This document shows, piece after piece, positions 33,651 through 45,946 of a stretch of DNA of 64,000 nucleotides; position 1 is the stretch's first letter; the number at the start of each line of letters is the position of its first letter. The stretch spans positions 34,397,501 to 34,461,500 of the forward strand of contig NC_073352.2 of assembly GCF_027580225.2 (NCBI RefSeq), read 5' to 3'. A model generated the notes under the pieces. The model saw only the letters and a program-made list of their open reading frames with translations. It was not told the origin of the DNA and made no database searches. This stretch comes from Misgurnus anguillicaudatus. Lineage: Eukaryota > Chordata > Actinopteri > Cypriniformes > Cobitidae. A program made the translations under genes and the position numbers.

Positions 33651-36600
33651 GACCAATTCATTCTAAAAGAAAATCCTAGGTTTGTAAATGGACATGAAAA
33701 ACTGACTCTGGATCATTTTGCCACTTAATAAAGCCACAAACCTATTATAGATATTAGAGAACAATTTAACAAATTATTACAGTACATGCTTTAGCACCTT
33801 TATCATATATCAGTTCCATTGTTTTGTCTCAAGATGCACACCAATAACGTTTTTGTAAGGTTTGTAAAAACTAAATCTAAATTGATTAATTTAAACCATG
33901 TTCTGGAAACTGCTCCAATGTGTTTTATCAAATCTGTTTTAGCAACACTGGATTGTAAATAACCCAGCATGTTTTTTTAGAGAGTATACAGATTTAAGGT
34001 TTTACATATATGTGAACTTGCAACATGATCTCATGGAAATATTTATGTATTTGTACCACACCTACATTTACTTATGTTTTATACACACTGAAACGTATAA
34101 CATTGACATGTTTACAGGGCTAAAACATTTATTATTTATGTATTAACAGCTTTACCGACATACAGATCTGTCCAGCCTGATCTCACGAGAATTCGTATGT
34201 ATTTTACGAGTTGGTTATTTCTAAAAACAAAACTCCACCCCTAACCACAACATTACAGATCAAAGGAAAACATGCAAAAATGTACACATTTGGTTGTACA
34301 AATAAGCCACCTCTGAAAATAGGTACAAATTGCCATGAGATAGTATTGCATTTGTCTGTTTTCCTATTTTATAAATATTAAAATGGCGAGCATTGCTGTT
34401 TCTTACTCATTTTAATGTCATGTTTTCAGTCGTATTTATAAAAGGTATTTCATCCTTTTGGAAAATTACATAATATTAAACTGAGACAAAGACTGAGACA
34501 AGACACTTTTAAACCTTAAAATGAATAACATTTCTGTAATCATTAAACCCTTTTGTAATATTTAGTTTGCCATGACACACAAAAGGCTTTTTTCCTATGC
34601 AGTCTTCTCATATGCAACAATAAATAGACTCAAATTCACAAAAGATGTCAATTTTTTATTTGCTGACATTTTGTGTTTTTGAAATTTATTCAAATTATTT
34701 ATTATTACAACGTTTGAGACCAGGCCGGATCTTCTCATCCACACAGCTGACCTGCAGAAAGTCTATCCTTATCAGATGAAAACAGTGAATGCATTGAAAC
34801 CATTATATGAGACTGAAACCAATAAAAGAGTTCTTATATTAGCCTTTTAGATTTTGCTGATGAGAGGCACATTGCTCAGGGAGAAGTGGGAAGAAAAATC
34901 AGCAAATGCAATTAGGGAGAATATTACAAAACTGAGCTTGCAGAGTGAGGAAAAAGCATATTTATAAGCTGAAAAGATTGCGTTTGGACGCCCACGTGTT
35001 CCTCACAGAGTAGATGCACATGTTTGCTGTGGTACTTTAGCAGCACAAGTTGTATGTTCTCATCAGCACATCTCCCCCCGGGACCGAACTAAACGTAAAA
35101 TCTGGATTTAGAAGAAGAAACGCACCAGGCACGGATTTAAAGAGATGATCTGAAACAATTCCTACATGAGATGTTAAAACCTGAACAAAAATGCTCAAAG
35201 AATTTCAGATTGAATGTACTTGGATACTTTCAAGATAACATTAAAAATTGTTGTGAAGTATCATCAGATTAGGAAGGCATGGCACATTCTCTGTTTTAAA
35301 GTACAATGTTAGAAAAACATTTTGAAAAATATTGTATGTACCCCAACTGTCGCATAGGTACAGATATGTATAAATTTGGTACCAAAATGTACCTTTGAGA
35401 TACTATTATTTGAGGTAACTCTTTGGATACAAAGGCTACAGCCCCAGTGACAGCTATTTTGACCATTTGTTTTGCCAGTTTACTCGTAGAAGAAAGTGAT
35501 CGCATGAATAAGTCATGTTGGTTAACTATACAAAATGGCAAATCAGATTTTTTTGGGGACAACCTGCGTGTTTTTTATAAAAAGTTCAAATGCACAAAGT
35601 TAAGTTTGTTCATTAGGTTAATAAATATGTGACCCATTGTTCATTTCATATGTAATGGGTACGAATCTAAATAAAGCATGCTATTAAACAGCAGTATAGC
35701 TGATTAGAGCTCAGAACAACCTCATATATTCAAATTAAATCTTTTTTGGTTGTGTACAAGACACTATTATCACAATGAAAATGAGCAGAAGTGTGCAGCT
35801 GGTGGTCTCTGCTACAATCCGTCTGACTCCACGGGCCGCCCCTCGTGCCAACAGTGCCATGTGCGCCACCGTGTGACGCTGAACACCTGAGAACCTGTGC
35901 CAAATCTGATGAAACGCACCCCGTCGAGAGCCAGATTGCATGCATTTCCACACACTCGAGAGTGCATGCTTGATTTTCAGGTAAAGAGGGTTTGACCGGC
36001 GGTCCATAAGAGAATGTTACAATTATGATTTCAGAAGGTTGCATTGTTGAATTGCTTGCACCGAATCTATAAAACAAAAACAACTAAGTAGGCACTCTTC
36101 ACTAATTTAATTTTCTCCAAATACAGCTCTCACTAACAGTATTTTGAGACGCTGTTCTGAAGGAAAGGCCATCGCAGGTAATGTTTTGTTTGATACCGTT
36201 TCATATTCCAGGTTAATCACACACAGCCAGACAAATTTCATCCCACTTACTGCCTCAATAAGACGCCATCATTGCCCCGCGGCCTTATGGGACACATGAT
36301 GAATGGAACGGGACCGCGAGCGCCATAACACAATAGTGGTGTGATTATGAGAGCTAAATGGAGGCCGACATTGACATGCTTCGAAAGCAAAGATGATAAT
36401 AATAGCATCACACCAGTCATTACAGTAAGTATGCCATTTTCTCAACATTCTGTTCGAGCACAGATGAAATTTCCTGATGGTTGCCTCTACTTTGGCTTTT
36501 TGTCAGGTGAGCTGTAAAAACATTTACGGTGAATTGAGAGATGTTGCAGAGATCGTCCACTAATTGGACAAGCAATTTTAGATGCTCCACAATCTTTTTC

Positions 36601-38880
36601 ACCCGGCAATGCTTATGTTCGGATCGGTCCTGCAGTCTGCTACTACTGGATAGTCAAATGATAAGACATTTTAAAAAGGGGACATATGATAAAAATATGA
36701 CTTTTAGTGCTATAATTGGATCTCCAGTGCTTCTATCAACCTAGAAAATGTGAATAAGATCAACCCAGTAACTTAGTTTTGGTGAACCATTCTCTGCAAG
36801 CATGCATAAATAAGCTAATTGAAATTTGTCTCCCCTTATGATGTCAGAAGGGGATAATACCGCCCCTTAATCTGCACTATCCAACCACGGGACTGCCATT
36901 CAGTGCAGAGATCAACTCATTTGTCATGCATGACTTTTTGATTTGATAACGTCATACGTAAGGTCCAATGATGCACAGGTTGATCCAAAATGAGCGTGTG
37001 CCTGCGGTCACCCGCGGTTACCAGTCATCCAAAAATATTTTTAATGATCTTTGGGTCGCAGTCACTCAGGTCGTTTGAAATAAAGATGCCAATTAACTAC
37101 TTTAAACAATTACTACTTTTAAAAAAATGCAGGCCACGAAGGAGGTCAGGAACAATATTTTTTTTGCGGTCTGAGTTGCGGGCGGGTTAGTTGAAAACGT
37201 CGTTGGGATGCGGGTTGTTTAGGTCATTCTGGTGCGTCACACGGCTAATGCAAGACAAGAAGTTGTGGTTTAACACTTTTTCTTGCACAACCAAACATGG
37301 GCCTTTTTTAGCATGCATAATAAATGATCTATAGTGTATTTGGACCTGAAACTTCACAGCCACATTCTAGGGACATATGCGACTAATTTATCAATTGTTT
37401 TAGACAATATATGTATTTGTCTAGTATTTTATTCTGAACATAGAGCAGAGAGCGTATTTGCATTGGTGAGCATGCATTGGCATTTAGCTGTATGTCGCCA
37501 TTTGTCTCCTTGCGACCACAGGGCAGCATGGTCGCCTTTCCGCTTTAAATATTTATGCAGAATCTGGAGGGGACACGGCACTGATTACAGATTCATCATC
37601 TGGACTTAATCAATGATGAATATAGGCTTCTAAATAAATTGCTTTAAAGGGAAGTTGCATACTTTATGATCTAGCATCGGCAGACAGGGTCAGTTCGGGG
37701 CGTCACTGAATACGGCCGCTTTGCAATTCAATTACTGAATGTCTAAACTGGCATATAGTGAGATTTGTTCAGTTGGTTTTGAAGATGCTTGTCTGAGGGT
37801 AGCCACTGGCTGTTTACTATTTTTGATTTAGGATGAAAGATCTTAAGTGTTTGTTTGAATAATCTGCCATAAATAACATAATAGGAGGTGTAATATTAAT
37901 ATTAACATATTAAAATGTATTGTAGGTGTTATAGATGAAGATGAAGGTTTGCATTCACATGGTTGTGTGATTCGGCGTGGGCTCTCATGAACATATGCAT
38001 ACTTTTTCCTGCGATACCCCCTGCTATTCACATCACAAGAGGATATCAAATATTCCTAGGAGAGCTTTGATAAAAAAAATTTCATTTTGATGTCTGATGC
38101 ATTAATAATGCATAACTAAAAGACCTGATCTTAGACCTGTGTTTAACAGAAAAAGACATGGAAATCATTACAGTATGACCACGGCAATGCTGAATTGAAA
38201 ATTAATGTATTTATATATACTTTATCGTGGGTTAGTGATTTTTCCCAAGCAGTCTGGATTCGAGATTTCAAGATGCACATTTGTAATCCCTCTTATTTGC
38301 ATATTTACGAGGTCAATAACATTGACTGGATAAGCACAGCATGCATCCTGTTTTAATAACTGTTTGTCTAAATGTGAAAATGTCACTCCACTAAATGTGT
38401 TTGCTGTCACTGCATGACATGTTTGTCTTTTTTCTGTTGTGTTCCACCGAGAACAGCATACAGCTTTGATACGACATGAGGTTGAGTAAATAATACATTT
38501 CCCTAAGGTTAAAAAAGATGTTAACCCAGGCTTAACCTAACCCATGCACATTGCCAAAAGCTCAATAGTATCAATATTTTACATAAATCCGGTGCATTAC
38601 ACTTTGGACCACTATTTGTAACTGGACACAGTCATCATCTGTATCAATACTGCACAATAAATACCATACACTGTTACAGAGCACTGTTATAATTGTGTAT
38701 GTGATGACAGACAGAGCATCTCTGACAATCAGCCTCCTAATATAACCGCCTTTAGGACCCAGTTCTCTGCCTGTCTTTTCTTTGTAGTTATCCCCCTTTC
38801 TCTCGTACACCAGAAAAAAATATAGTGAGCAGTATGAGATTCAGTAGAGAAGATTTAAGATCACGGTGGATCGGGGCACG
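33651..38880. other. Upstream region of the receptor gene, no gene seen
   Basis: Contains the small repeat at about 35335-35475 (GGTACCAAAATGTACCTTTG ... GCCCCAGTGACAGC). Otherwise there are long stretches without recognisable repeats, notably about 36100-36420 and 37440-37620, which are less AT-rich than their surroundings and could hold conserved regulatory DNA of the neighbouring gene. This is a composition-based guess. Confidence 0.35.
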
Positions 38881-38896
38881 TCAGTGCGTTAGTTAA

Positions 38897-38932
38897 AAGA
38901 GAGAGAGAGAGAGAAGGAGAGAGAGAGAGAGG
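38897..38932. repeat. (GA)n microsatellite
   Basis: GA repeats with one AAGGA interruption, just upstream of or within the presumed first exon of the receptor gene. Confidence 0.9.
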
Positions 38933-38939
38933 GACGCGG

Positions 38940-39155
38940 TGGAGGGTATCTGGAGACCCTTCACAGTGATGCGCGCATCTATTATAGTGCATTATCATTT
39001 ATCCATGATGGGAATTTATTAACGCTCGTTCTCGTTCCACGTGCGCACTCCTAAATACGAGTCGTTATCGCGTCTTCGCATCCAGCTTCTGGGAATAAAC
39101 TTTCACATTCCGGTTTTTATTTAATCAGAGCAAACGGAGGTCTGGTGTATTACAG
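38940..39155 (+). other. Probable non-coding first exon / promoter-proximal region of the receptor gene
   Basis: A stretch richer in CG dinucleotides than its surroundings (GATGCGCGCATC, CCACGTGCGCACTC, CGTTATCGCGTCTTCGC) ends at a strong donor, TTACAG|GTGGGT, after 39155. The next acceptor, TATCTACAG at 39564, opens the exon with the initiator ATG, so a spliced 5' leader is likely. The transcription start cannot be placed from sequence. Confidence 0.45.
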
Positions 39156-39564
39156 GTGGGTGTCCTCTCTTTTGGGTAGTGCATCATTTTGTCTTTGTAT
39201 TTATGATCTCTGATACGCATCATATGGAAATTTTATCACAGGGCGCAAAAGCCGTGGACACAGTTGTCGTGTTTTTATCTCATCTAATGATTTTGACATG
39301 GGCTTTAAGCGCATCGTATTGATATTCATATCGTGAATGTGTTCTGCCAGTGAATAAAGGATGAATCTTTGTCAACGCGCTGTAAATATTCATGAAATGT
39401 CTGGGGTGCATCATAAAAGATCAGCAGGTGGATTGTATGGACAGGCGCGCGTGTATGGACAGATCACCAACTTAACCCGTCATTTTAGATTGTCATCTAC
39501 AGTCTTTCACAAAAACTAAAGGGATTTTTTAGTGATTGAAGCTCTGTTGGCATTTTATCTACAG

Positions 39565-39647
39565 GTTTCAGTTGCAGAAATGAGGGAAAGGCTCTTCGCG
39601 TTTCACCTTCTTGTCTTAGTCTCCTTAACGGTATTTTGGCACACAAG
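39565..39647 (+). CDS. GABA-A receptor alpha subunit, first coding exon (signal peptide)
   Basis: The exon opens after ATCTACAG. The ATG is at 39580 and the coding part runs to 39647, ending ACAAG|GTAAGA. It encodes MRERLFAFHLLVLVSLTVFW and two more residues plus two bases of the next codon. A short basic start and a hydrophobic core are typical of a signal peptide that sends the subunit to the endoplasmic reticulum. The reading phase (two bases over) fits the exon at 44865 exactly, where the split codon becomes Arg. The signal sequence itself is not conserved enough to tell paralogues apart; its place in the gene rests on the phase match and the good splice sites. Confidence 0.8.
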
Positions 39648-42508
39648 GTAAGAGCTTGCATTATATTTTTTATTATTTAATCAGGGTTGAGGTTGCGATG
39701 CATTTTAATACATGAAACGAATAGAGACATTTTTTTCTATTTTGTATGTTATATGATTTAAGAACGTACAGTGCAGTGAGTGTTCTTATGTACGTGCGTA
39801 ACTGGAGACTTTTACGCGCCTGTCTCCGGTGACCACAAGAAGCCGTTTTGGTGAGCAAAACTGACATAGACAGAGTTCATGTTTATTTAATGAGGAATAT
39901 TTAAGGCAAGTTTAATTCATGCATAGTACTGGTTTTGAGGAGGTATTGTTTAAATTGGATACTAGCAGGATCAAATCCTCTAGGTGGTGCACAACAACGT
40001 TTATAGATTAGTTAAAAAGGAAATTAAGAGAAAATGCTACAGGTGAAGTTTGAGATTTTCTTAGAGCAAAGCAAACCCTTCTGCTCAAACTGTTACCAGC
40101 AGCAATACCATATGGGTTTGTAGTTATGAAGTGTTAGATATTACATTAAATATCTATAAGGGAAAATTTGTACAAAACCGATAACATAAAATATTTATAA
40201 ATGATGTGCACTGTTGTTTTGAATATCTTTTTAAACGTTTAGTTAGTGTTGTGAAAAAATGAAATTGCTCAATCCAGATTCACCATCAATGCCCATAGTG
40301 TGTTGTGCATGTGTCTTTGTGTATGATTTGTATAACATCATAGCCATTACAAAACATAAATATGGTTTATGAGGGCACCCTTTTTAATTCAAAAAGCTAT
40401 TTAATTTAAAAAAAAAATTGTGGTGCTTATGTTTAAAGGTGGGGTTTAGGGGAAGGGGATAGAAAATTGGATTAGCTCAGTATAAAACCCATTACACTTA
40501 TGAAAAGCCCCTATAAATCACATATGCCAACATGTGTGTGTCTGTGAGTATGTGCTGAAATAAGCAGTGGCAAATCACTCCTCCAGAATGTTTTGTTTAA
40601 ATCTGTAATTTAACCTTCGAGTATTTTGAAGATGCAATTAAATAGCGACCACATGGATTGTAATTATTCTGATCGCTATCCACATGTTCATTTTCAATTC
40701 ATTTGGACTTCACATGGTGGGCTGTTTGCCTTATTACATTGTTGACATAGACCTTGACTTTACTGCCAGAGAACATGGTCACACCATGCCGTACCAATCA
40801 ATAATCCAATATAATATAAATCCAGATAATGTGTGATAGGCAATCCAATTCTCAGCGTTTGTGTCATCCAATCATGAAATACACTGCTGTTTATGAGCTC
40901 TAAAGCAGGGTTATGAGCAGGGTTAAGGTTTATCCCCCAACCAAAAAAGAAGTGTATGAACAACATTCATTCTTTAACTGTAAATCAGTTCATAATAAAA
41001 TGCAAAAAACATTTTGATTTCTTTAATGTTATTGTATTTTATATTCACCCTAAAAGCAGATTATTATGTGTCTAAAATGATATGACTATAACTAAAGCCA
41101 CATCATTAGCTTAGTTTGATGTGGAAATAACTGCAAATTTGTCCTGTAATGAGAATTTTCCCATTGGCAGAATATATATATAGTAGTTTGACAGCTGAAC
41201 CATTTTAAAGTGTTTTGGACAGAAATCACATTGATACTGAACACTGTTGATACTGTTTCAAAATGGACAACATGATCTCATGGAAAGTCGTGTTATAGTC
41301 ACGCAAAATTTGATTAATTTATTCGTGTCCATGGCACGGAATTGAGCTTTTATGTGCCTTGAGCACGAATGTCTTTTACATGACACACGCACAAATTTCT
41401 ATAAATAGTTTCTTGTGTCTGTGTGGCACGATTTTCTTTTTCGTGGCATTTTATGTATTGTTTTCTGCTTTTATTTCCCTAATTTTAAGTCGCTTGGGCT
41501 TGGGTTTAGATTTGGGGTTTGGGTTAGGATGTACTTTTATGTATTGATTTCTACTTTTTTTCTTCCGCATTTAAAACTATTAGGATGAAAACAAAGTGGT
41601 GCAACGGACATGAAAAACTATTTATAGAAATAATAGTGTCACCAAAAAGACATTCGTGCTCAAGGATGGAGAATATGGAGTTAGCCAAAAATGTTTTAAA
41701 AAAATGCTTTCACTGGGGCAGTACCCTTTAAAAAGGTCCTATGTAACATTTAGGTACAATATGAACCTTTGAGTTACTAATATGAAGTCTTTAGTTGCAA
41801 AGGTCCGTTTATCATAGATGAACACATTAATCGGACAGATGTGAATTGTATTTGATGTGACGTGGTCATGCTGCTGCCATTAGATCTCTGTTGCCTGCCT
41901 TATAGTGTTAAGTCTTGTATGTGTTTCAATGTGGCCTGAACTGCTTTTATGCTTTTGCAATTGGTGCTTGTTTGTTTGTGCTTGCCTCCATTGCCTGCCA
42001 CACGTTTGTACATTTTATTCCCTCTTCTTTAGCCCTGCTGGAAATATAATTGTCATGTATTTTATTTGATGTTTGCCTATTAACAACTGGCCGGGGACTA
42101 CAGCTGGAAATTAGCCGTAGAGGCTAAAGACGCTCTTTTTATTAAAAGGGACTGTCCACATCATTATAAATAACTAATAAACTAAACTAATAGTGTATGT
42201 TTTGAAAGGGTAATGCCCCAGTGACAGCTAGGGATCATTTTTAGGCTATTTTCTGATTGTTTATGAATAGATAACATACACAATTTTTGGGTAAATGGTT
42301 TATTTTTTAGTTATATTTAAGTACTATTTTGATAAAAGTGTATAAAAATAAAAGTGTATTAAAATTTTTCTTACTTAAGTCATCTTTTTCTTATGTTTTT
42401 CGCAATGCATTTTAGAATTGCATTTGACACACTGCCTTTGAATTGATCTAAAACAATGTATCGTTGTTTAGTAAGGGATAATGTATAGGCGTGTAATAAG
42501 TGGGATCA

Positions 42509-42556
42509 TGTACAGACAGCAGGTTGTAGTCGCGATAACAACCTGCTGTCTGTACA
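42509..42556. repeat. 18-bp perfect inverted repeat
   Basis: TGTACAGACAGCAGGTTG pairs with CAACCTGCTGTCTGTACA across a 12-base spacer. Flanks (AATAAGT ... ACTTAAT) extend it imperfectly, so it is probably the core of a small palindromic element. Confidence 0.7.
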
Positions 42557-42920
42557 TTATCCGACTTAATACATGGCTATTTACCTCATAAGTAAGGTAA
42601 AGAACGTTGAATATTTATTTGAAATATTTTATTTGCTCATTTTAATGAATGCAGACCTTCCGCGAGGAAAGCCGTTTAGTTCAGTTTTTGAGATAAGACA
42701 AGACGTTCAAATGTCACGAACATGCTATTTGGTTTAATCATTGGTTATTAAAAGACATGTTTATATTACATTGTTGTGTAATATTAAACTATACCTGTTA
42801 AAATTATTTGTAGCTGTGTGTTATTCGTTTAAGGCGGTTGTTATTTCAGAATAACATGCATTGGAATGTCGCAACTGGCCAAACAAAATCAAGCATTTTA
42901 GTGTGCCGTGTAATAAGTAG

Positions 42921-44271
42921 GGATGCACCGAAAGGAAAACTCTTGGCCGAAACCAAATAACGAACAACTGGAAAAAAAATAATTTTCCTAATTATTTTTC
43001 CAATTGTCTTCACAAGTAACATTTTCAAAATGTGCTTTTTACTATTTTTATTTTACATTATTTAACAATGAAAATGTTTTAACATTCCAGCAGTCACTAT
43101 AGGGCCTTTTACACCTGGTCACTTCTCTGATCAGATAGCTATAGATAGACTTGTAAAAACTGTTCCAGTTACATTCGACCACATAAACGGCTAAATGGAA
43201 ATTAATCTCATCTTCTATTCTCACGCAAAATGCCAATAACCTATTCATTACTTTGCCTTAAGAAACTTACAATGACGCTTATTATGCAGCACTGTACTGT
43301 GTGTTGAGCAGCGGATGCGCGCCTGTGTGCACAGTCAAGTTGAGCACAGGGAGAGAGAGAGAGACGGCGGCAAGATTGAAAGAAGAAAAAGCGCTTAACA
43401 AATCAGTCTAACAAAAAGCTTATTGTTAATAAAACAATATGTCCCGCGAAGCAGTGGGTAACCAGTGCATTTTATAACAGCTAAGGGGTGTTGTTAGGCA
43501 CAACATGAACCGGAGTGCCTAAAACCCCTTAGCTGTTATAAAATGCACTGTAACACCACTGCTTCGCGGGGCTTATTGCTTTTATAAAACGGTTACATCA
43601 TATGCATAGCAGGGTTTCATAAAATAAAACACAAATAAGTTGTAATTACATTTGGTTTTCTTTATAGAAGTGTTTTCTCTTTATTGACGAGATGGCTCAA
43701 CAATATTTATTGACATTTATCTGGATATCACCATTAATTGTGCAATTGTATACAAATTAAAAATATGATTAAAGACTGTGGTGTTTATTTTCATAAATCA
43801 GTACGCAGCAACAGTGGCACAGTGATACTTATGTAATGTGGTCTGAACAGTGGGGTTACCGGTGTATTTTATCACGGCTTAGAATGCGTTTCAACCAATC
43901 AGACTGAAGGACAGGCCATTTTATAATAAAGGTTTTATTGCTGGCTATTATAAGTGTGCATGTGTGTCATTGTTGGACTTTACTGGTTTAGGAAGTTTTT
44001 ATTACATACTGCTGATGCTCTTCGTCGTTCTATGACATTAGGAGCTAAAGTCTCTCGTTCTCCATGCTTGTGTATTCAGCAGACAAATACCCATCGCTGT
44101 CGCTGTGTCTTTCTCATACGCTGCATGTCTTGATTTTAAATGATAAATGAAACTTGTAGTGCTGTATGTTTCCGCTTCTTTCTCAAACACCTTTTGTTCA
44201 AACACCAAAAATGTGTCTTTTGCTTTTTTTGGCCGAATAATTTTGGTTGCAAAACATTCGGTGCATCCCTT
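42921..44271. mobile_element. Element with GGGATGCACCGAA inverted ends
   Basis: Begins AGGGATGCACCGAAAGG with GGCCGAAACC and ends GGCCGAATAATTTTGG ... CATTCGGTGCATCCCT, an inverted pair typical of hAT-like non-autonomous elements in fish. A clean target duplication was not found. The copy of the 32565-33650 family at 43430-43935 is nested inside it. Confidence 0.65.
43430..43935 (-). repeat. Inverted copy of the hairpin element at 32565-33650
   Basis: Starts with the hairpin (about 43432-43584: GTCCCGCGAAGCAGTGGGT ... CCACTGCTTCGCGGGGC) and continues with AAAACGGTTACATCATATGC, TTGACATTTATCTGGATATC and GTTTCAACCAATCAGA, the reverse complement of the first copy, with internal deletions. Confidence 0.7.
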
Positions 44272-44864
44272 ATAATAACCAAATTAAACTGTTAAACTGT
44301 TATCTTTTGAAATAGCATTTGCAATAAGTCCTGTATATGGAATATACAGTGTGTATAGCAAGTATGTTTTATTAAAGGGGTTTAACAGTCAGCTGGCAGA
44401 CCAATCAAGTCAACACTTATAATCTATGCATGATTGCTCATGCTAATTAAGGCAATTTTGCTTAAGTATGTTAATTATGTTATTTAACAGAATGACGTAT
44501 GGACTTTACTGTGAGTAGAACATGGAAACTGAACAAAAGAACGTTCTAATAACGTCTCAGCGCTTAAAGACGGCTAAGATGAGTCAGTGTTGAAGTCAGA
44601 TATGATTTGAAATTGAATTTGAATCTGGCATAATAATGATTCTTTTGAAACTGCGAGATGAGAGTAAGAACTTGAGCAGAAGCTTGTTCGTATAAGACCT
44701 GAAAGACATCAACAGCGCTTGGAAGATCACATAATTCCTCATTCCAGTCAGACTGTACTTCCCAAATATATATTTTCCATCATTATTTCTTTTCGGCTGG
44801 CTCTCTGATAAGTTCAAAGATTAAGTTTGCACATATGCTTAACGTTTTTATCTTTTTTGTGTAG

Positions 44865-44980
44865 GTTAGTGTATGCAGATAGCACAACAGATGCCTTCAA
44901 AAACAACATCACCCTGTTCACACGAATCCTAGACCGTCTGCTAGATGGCTACGATAACCGACTGAGACCGGGACTGGGAG
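44865..44980 (+). CDS. GABA-A receptor alpha subunit, second coding exon (mature N-terminus)
   Basis: Bounded by TTTTGTGTAG before 44865 and GTGAGT after 44980, 116 bases. It encodes the end of the signal region (RLVYA), a variable segment DSTTDAFK with a following NNIT glycosylation site, and [20 protein letters not shown], a hallmark of the extracellular domain of GABA-A receptor alpha subunits. These form pentameric GABA-gated chloride channels in neurons with beta and gamma subunits. [21 protein letters not shown] fits the alpha1/2/3/5 group and not alpha4/6, which have PGFG. The leader end and the KNNIT segment are closest in style to alpha2, but the paralogue is not settled from so little sequence. 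Confidence 0.95.
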
Positions 44981-45674
44981 GTGAGTTACAGTGGAGCAGG
45001 GTCGCCAGGTCTGCATAACAAAACCAGCCACAAAAATAGCCAATGATGATCTTAGGCCAAATGCCAGGACTCAAAATATGCCACTCACATAAATAAAATA
45101 CATATTTTACATTTACTTCACACAATGACCATCATGCCTTAACTCTTTTCCTGCCAGCGTTTGTAAAAAGTCAGCATCAGCATTTTTATTTTCACAAAAG
45201 TTGAATGCCTTTCAGAAAAATGTATTCTTTAATATATAAACATACAATATCAAATAAAAGAACCCTCTGCTTTTAAACAACAAAAAGTTTCATACTATAT
45301 TTTTTGTTTTCTTTTATCACTTCTCAAATATGAATAGGTTTCATTAAAAATAAAAATTTTGAGCAAAAAACTGTGATAATTGGACTTTTGTTAGAGATCA
45401 GATTCAGATTCAAACATCACAACATACACAGAGTATTTACTGCTTTTGGATCCATAGATGATTTAGTCTTTTATAAGTTGGGTAAGAGCGCCACCTAGTG
45501 GATAATAGCGGAAATATAGATTCCTGTAAAGATTCGTCATTGGCAGAGAAGTGTTTTCTCTTAATTGACGAGATTAAAGATCAACCGATATATCAGTTTC
45601 CCGATATTTTCTCCAATATTTAAGCATTTTCTCATTATCTCTTATTTCTCAAGTTATATTAACATTTACTAGAT

Positions 45675-45946
45675 CAGTGGTTTTCAAACTGGGGGCCGCG
45701 AGATGGTGACAGGGGGGCCCCAGTTTTATGACATTTTATGAAATACATTGATTTATCATGAATTCTGTGTAATTAAACCTAAAACAATAACCAAAAGCAC
45801 TACTTTTTTGTATAATTTAATGGTCTTTTTTTATAAAAATGTTGAGTTTTAGAACAGTTTTTGTCAGAAATTTTCTTTGGGGGGCCGCGAAGGAATGCAC
45901 CGTACACAAAGGGGGGCCGCACGCTGAAAAAGTTTGGGAACCACTG
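45675..45946. mobile_element. hAT-like non-autonomous element, 272 bp, with 8-bp target duplication
   Basis: Ends CAGTGGTTTTCAAACTGGGG and AAAGTTTGGGAACCACTG are inverted, flanked by the direct repeat TACTAGAT (45667-45674 and 45947-45954). The interior has GGGGGGCCGCG motifs facing each end and an AT-rich middle. It is the same family as 54370-55018. Confidence 0.93.

Larger units (their letters stand above)
39648..44864 (+). other. Intron 1 of the receptor gene
   Basis: About 5.2 kb, GT-AG. It holds small dispersed repeats at 41705-41815 and 42205-42245, a GCACGA-rich repeat at about 41270-41480, a hairpin at 42509-42556 and a 1.35 kb hAT-like element at 42921-44271 with a nested palindromic element. 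No further coding exon is recognised. Confidence 0.7.
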
